The position numbers were made by a program, and so were the translations under genes. A stretch of DNA of 64,000 bases, taken from NCBI RefSeq assembly GCF_963924675.1, contig NC_089222.1, forward strand, positions 114,901,316 to 114,965,315, written 5' to 3'. Below the pieces are notes generated by a model. That model was given only the letters and a program-made list of their open reading frames with translations, was not told the DNA's origin and did no database searches. Numbering within the stretch: position 1 is the stretch's first letter; every line of letters begins with the position of its first letter. The DNA comes from Phocoena phocoena (Eukaryota > Chordata > Mammalia > Artiodactyla > Phocoenidae). This document shows positions 59,206 to 64,000 of this stretch, one piece after another.

Positions 59206-60474
59206 TAGCCTATGACTTCAAATTTTGTTTGGTAGACTCTGGTACCCTAAAGTATTCTTAGTCTCAAAATGATTTCCTTTGTATTGAGTTCCAAAAGTCA
59301 CTCTTGAAACAAAAGGTAAATATTAAGCCAGTTTATGTTTCTCCTTGCATTTCTGCTATAACCTATCTGAAACTACTAAGTTCAGCATATCAGAGGAGTG
59401 TCAACCACAGAAACAAACAGCATAAGCCCCACTCCTAGTCTATCCTTAATCTATTTCATTCTTGTATTTGAAATGATCTAGACTAAGAAAAGAGAACTAT
59501 TGAATAACTAGATATTGACTTTGGAATTTTTGAGAAAAATATGATTTCTTTTGGATTAACACATTTATAAAGAATAAAAGAAAAGAAAAAAATCTACTTT
59601 GTTTTTGTAATATTAATAGGCCTTAACCCTCAAATACTGGTGTAAACAGAAACCATCACAAGTGGGTAAATTTCTCTTGATAGACACACTGTGTTACGTG
59701 GACATTTGTTAATTTATCTGCAATGTATACCACGTTAGTTGATTTGCGGTTATTTGGAAGAAAGGTCAATTAATAAGTGGGAATGTGGGGTGGGATGAAG
59801 AAGTATTTTCTTTACTCTTGTTTCTTTTCAAGCTAGAATACAGTTCCGAATGCTGATGACACAACATCTATTACGATGCCACTTATTAGAGTTAGGTAAT
59901 TAACTCTGAAGGAAACACACAGCAAAATATCTTTGCTACAGGCAGAAGTACATGGAAAATCAGGTAGAAATGAGAAGAACTGAGTGTCACAATTATAATG
60001 AGGATTATCATGAGCCCAGTTCTTTGCCGATTCAAGACAAGATAATTATTCTCATTGAATGGAATGCTGCACATCTGACTAGTATTAGCTCTTCATAGGC
60101 ACCAGGAACCAAGTAACCTTTTCTGCAGCCAGTGAGTTGAAGTTTTCCATAGTGCTCATAAATAGAAGTTTTAAAGAAACAATTGTTTTTATATAACAGC
60201 TTTGGCATAGATCTTACTTTTAAAGGCCAAATCTTCGTATCCCCTGAGGACGAATACAAGCTGAGTTTTTGTAGTATGTTTTGCAAATTGCTGTTCCACT
60301 TTAAACTCTCTCCTGGGAAGAATGCACACTAGAAATGTAGACCAGACCCATTTTCTTTAACTCAGCATGTTAACTATAATGAAGAATTTCCTCTCCACTC
60401 TGCATTTATATAAGTCACTCAATTTGAATCACTTTTGAACTTACAGCATTTTCTTAAAGAACTGTTAAAATCAA
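59206..60474. other. Unassigned DNA
   Basis: No gene. An 84-codon minus-strand frame at 60032-60286 lacks recognised domains. Confidence 0.5.
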
Positions 60475-60602
60475 AGGGGTGCTTGTTAAAATGCAAATGA
60501 AAGACCCACTGAAGCACACTCTATGAGGACAGAGTGAGGCAACCTGTGTTTTTAACAAGCAATGATTCTTTTCCTCATAAACATTTGAAAAACACTGATC
60601 TG
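60475..60602 (+). mobile_element. hAT-type (MER20/MER5-like) DNA transposon fossil
   Basis: 'ggggtgcttgttaaaatgc' and 'ctgtgtttttaacaagc' form the partly inverted ends typical of these short elements, followed by 'tttgaaaaacactgatctg'. Subfamily uncertain. Confidence 0.5.
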
Positions 60603-60747
60603 TAGAATTTTTAGGATTGTAGGAATCTTCCTAAGCTATTTGAGTGACAGATTTCCATATGAAAGACTAAAAGGAGTAAAATGGATCTCTTGCTTTGCTT
60701 TTCAATGGCTTCCTCAAACAAAAGTCAGGTACCATCTTAACATTTGC
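60603..60747. other. Unassigned DNA
   Basis: Nothing recognised. Confidence 0.5.
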
Positions 60748-63250
60748 TATTCACTCTCTCATTCAAGGGGCGTTCATCAAATAGCTACTGAGTATCTCCA
60801 CTATGCTTCTAGGTGAAAAATTCCTGCCCTGCTGGAATCTTTATTTCTGGTGGGGAAGATAGACAAGAAGCAAAATGAGTAAGTAAGTACATAGAGTATG
60901 TTAGATAGTAATGAGTGCTTAGGAGAGAAAGTAAGTAGTGAATTGGACTGTGGAGAGGAAGAGGAAAGTGTCAAAAATTTAAATGCGAGGACTAAATAAG
61001 GATATATTAGAAAGTAATTTATAAATAGGGATCTGATGAAAACGAGGAAACTAGTATGCCAACATTTGGAGGATGCCCTCAGTAAGGAAACAGCAAATGT
61101 GAAGATCTGGAGGTAAAAGAGAGTCTGGCAAGTTCAAGGAGAGGAGGCCAGTGCGGCTAGAGGGAGGTGAATGAGAAAAGCAGGGGAGGACAGGAGTCGG
61201 TGGTGGAGATGGGTCCTTGCAGATGAAGATCAACAATTTACCTTTTACTCTCGAGTGGATTGGAAGTTAGTCGAGTATTTTCAGCAGGTTGCATTGAGAC
61301 TGTTCTGAAAGCAGCAAGGAAAGAAACAAGGAGACAATTTAGGAGGCTTTTGCTAAAGTTTAAGCAAGAGAATAGTGAGTTTTGGGAAGCTGAAGGGAGT
61401 GATAAGAGGAAGATGGGGAGAAATAGCTCTCCTCTGGGTATATGGGGAATTTTCATAAAAGAGGGAAACTAAGGATGACGCACCCGAAGGAATAATGCTG
61501 CCAGTAACTAAGGAAAAACTGTAGGGTCTGGCTATGCAGAGCATGTTCAGTACAGCAGAAAGGGCAGAAACTCATTAGGGTAGATTTAGGAGAGAATGGG
61601 AGGAGCGTAATTGGAGACAGTGATCAACAAATTTGGCTTTGAAGAACAAAAATGGTGGGAAATTTCAAATACTGAAGTGAAAATGGGGTTAAAAGAGTTT
61701 AGTTTATTTTATTCTTTTAAGAAAGAAATAAGCATACATTTAAATGAGGATGAGAATGACCCACTTTAAGAGAAAAGACATGACTGAGAAAACAGCAGAG
61801 AAAATTGCCAAAGCAGTGCCTTTTAGAACGCAAGGGTAGATGTGATTTATTGTACGATTGCAAAATTTTGCCTTAACTTACGTAGCACACATAGCATCCA
61901 AATATGACAGGAATAAAGGGAGAGTTTTCTGGAACAAAGTCTTGTTGGTGAGTGAATGTTGTGGTAGCAGTTGTAGGGATTTTTTTTCTGATTGCTTCTG
62001 TTTTCTCAATAAAGGAGGAAACAAAGTGTGATGGTTTACTTTATATGTCATCTTGACTGGGCCACGGGGTTGTCAGAAATGGGTTAAACATTATTTCTGC
62101 ATGTGTCTGTGAGGGTGTTTCTAGGTGAGATTAACATTTGAATTGGTAGACTGAGTAAAGCACATTGCCCTCCCCAATGTTGGTGGGCCTCATCTAATCC
62201 ATTGAAGGCCTGAATCAAATAAAAGGCTGAGTAAGAAAGAATTCTTTCTCTTTGCCTGACTGTCTTCAAACTGAGGCATTAGTCTTCTCCTGCCTTTGGC
62301 CTTAGACTCATAGTAGGACTAGGACTATAATACCATCCACTCTCCTGGGTCTCCAGCTGGCTGACTACAGATCTTGGGACTTCACAGCTTCCATATTGCA
62401 TGAGCCAACTCCTTACAATAAATATGCTCACATGTATGCTATTGGTTCTGTTCTGTGGAGAACTCAAAACTATTACACAGTGTCAGTCTGTAAGAGTGAG
62501 AATTGTTGGAGACTTGAGTGAAGAAGCTCTAATATAGTTAGCAGAGAAGGTGAGGAAATGGACTAAAAATATGTTCGATGACTTCCTGGAAGTATTGGAG
62601 ATCAGTGGCTATATAAGCTAACATAATTCTGCACAATTTGTGCGTGCTTTGATTTTGTTTCGTTTTACTTTTCTCCACTACGTATACCAGCATGGGTTCA
62701 CGCATTATACGTGGAGAGTTAGATTTAACCAGGGCTATGGCTCAGCCATACTGGTTCTCAAAAAGACAGGGAAAGGGAAATTGAGAATATATTCAAAGGA
62801 GTAAGTACGATGATTGGCCATCTAATTAAAGCTGGGAAAGAGAGGACGAGATGAAGATGAGGATAGTGAAATGTTGGTGGTATCCAAAGATTTACAGTAG
62901 GGTAAAAGGAACGTTGGAGTTGGTGTTTGGCATATAAAATGGTGAGTTTAAAAGACTGAGCGTATTATCAATCTCTATTTGAGATTGATATTATGGAACA
63001 ATTACAATTATTATAATGACAGGTCCAAAAAAATAACTATATGATTGTGATTAAGTGGTTATGACAGGATGGAGACACCAGAGGGAAAAATGTCAAGGAA
63101 CTGAGAATTCAGGACACTGAAAGGATAAGTTCATGAATTTGAATTCACTAAGAATTATGAGAAGAATGAGTGACAATGGGCCAAGAATCTGCAATTGTCA
63201 AAGTATAAAGTGGGGGTGTGGTGGGGTTGGTGTAGTAAATCATGCTACGA
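60748..63250 (-). mobile_element. Long L2 LINE fossil, antisense
   Basis: Starts with the inverted 3' end ('catcaaatagctactgagt', 'ttcctgccctgctggaatc'). It continues in order through 'agtctggcaagttcaagg', 'ggaggccagtgcggctag', 'gacaatttaggaggctttt' and 'attgcttctgttttctcaat'. After the LTR-like insert it resumes at 'gtcagtctgtaagagtgag'. Reading frames are lost. The right limit is uncertain. Confidence 0.65.
62027..62479 (+). mobile_element. LTR-like old repeat inserted in L2
   Basis: 453 bp from TGTGATGGTTTAC ('catcttgactgggccacgg') to 'ttggttctgttctgtgg' and ACTATTACACA. Ends are TG...CA. It is a common placental repeat that I recognise by sequence but cannot name reliably; an ERVL/MaLR LTR is my best guess. 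It splits the antisense L2. Confidence 0.6.
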
Positions 63251-64000
63251 CGTGGGATGGTAAAAGGTGAAATTGAATGACATGAAATTCAAAACCCAGG
63301 ATTATAAAGGGTAGTAAGGGGGAGACCCAATCCTGTGTCTAGTAGTACCAAGAGCATTGGAGAAAAACAGCCACCACTTGAGGGCTGCAGGGGAATCTGT
63401 GTCCTCAGTAAAGATAAATGTTTTCCCTAGAACATGAAGGAAAAGAGATGGTATTGAGACGAATTTGAATTTAGAGGAGATTTTGCTGAGATTCGATCTT
63501 GAGTTCCAGCAGGCATCCCGAAAGGGTTTTAATAACTGGGAGGCGTAGAGATGGAATTAGAAAAGATGAACAGAATCCTATGTTGATGAGAATCTAGTGG
63601 ATCAGGGTTAAGCTGGGAGTCTTGGTCTATGTGTGCTGAGTGTCATGGTTACAGATGAGGGCTCAGTGAGATGAGTTCTGATGATCTCTGGCAGGGAATT
63701 ATGGAGAGGCTATGAGTAAGGGAAGGAGGGTTGCAGGCATGTCCCCTCAGTCATACAAGGGACCTGGCGCTCCACTCATCTCCTACTGATGGAAGCATAA
63801 AGTTTTGCTAAGGAGTAATCTTAGTCCAAATTCTAAAGAAAGGTGGGTTCATTCAGGTACAATAGCCATCCTTTGTCACCTGCTGAATAGTGAGCTGCAG
63901 AGGAGTATTACATTAAATGAACAAATAAATAAATAAATAAACAAATAAATGAAAAATACCCTCCCTGCTACAGTTTTAGCATTATATCTTAAATCCATCC
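63251..64000. other. Unassigned DNA with an (AAAT/AAAC)n tract
   Basis: No gene. A-rich tetranucleotide repeat (AAAT with AAAC) at about 63920-63951. The upstream part may be further degraded L2. Confidence 0.5.

Noticed and set aside
1..64000. CRISPR array, operon or phage-like system
   Set aside because: No spaced direct repeats, ribosome binding sites or dense gene packing. All repeat structure is explained by mammalian retroelements and microsatellites.

Overview
The window is AT-rich mammalian nuclear DNA with no host protein-coding gene, tRNA, rRNA or CRISPR array that I can support. It reads as intergenic or intronic DNA made of layered transposable elements. Five copies of a tRNA-derived SINE beginning GGGCTTCCCTGGTGGCGCAG (CHR-2 type), one full-length and one truncated relative (CHR-1 / Bov-tA type), and L1 elements of the cetartiodactyl kind point to a whale or dolphin. 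The cetacean assignment is inferred from SINE type; species and chromosome cannot be told from the sequence.

Layout: 1-9.9 kb is mostly unassigned DNA with fossil L2 and MIR, an antisense MLT1 LTR, a (TG)26 tract and a truncated SINE. At 9.96-11.94 kb is an antisense L1 fragment split by a MER41-like LTR. At 14.5 kb a complete CHR-1 SINE sits in an ancient L1. From 17.7 to 23.9 kb an old antisense L1 piece abuts a nearly complete antisense L1 with an open ORF1 (22779-23681) and a dead ORF2, which also carries a later L1 3' end flanked by a perfect 14-bp target-site duplication. HAL1-like, MIR and L2 fossils fill 24.8-29.8 kb. At 28.5-31.1 kb is a readable nest: an L2 was hit first by an MLT1 LTR, and later near its end by an L1, which was itself hit by a CHR-2 SINE.

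From 35.3 to 42.2 kb lies a full-length sense L1, including its 5' leader, with two CHR-2 SINEs in ORF2, a deletion of about 0.6 kb in the reverse-transcriptase domain and lost catalytic residues. From 42 to 55 kb there are MIR, L2 and hAT fossils, a cluster of four MER41-like LTRs, a 5'-truncated young L1 (48940-50714) and a solo LTR ending GTCGACA. From 58 to 64 kb there is a GC-shifted LTR-like block hit by a CHR-2 SINE, and a long antisense L2 interrupted by another LTR-like repeat.

Nothing here functions as a pathway. What the sequence offers is insertion history: nested events with target-site duplications, L1 copies broken at named catalytic positions, and dinucleotide expansions arising at the same site in different L1 copies. 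Family names come from memory of consensus motifs, not from a database search, and many boundaries are approximate. I did not find a convincing undescribed biological system.
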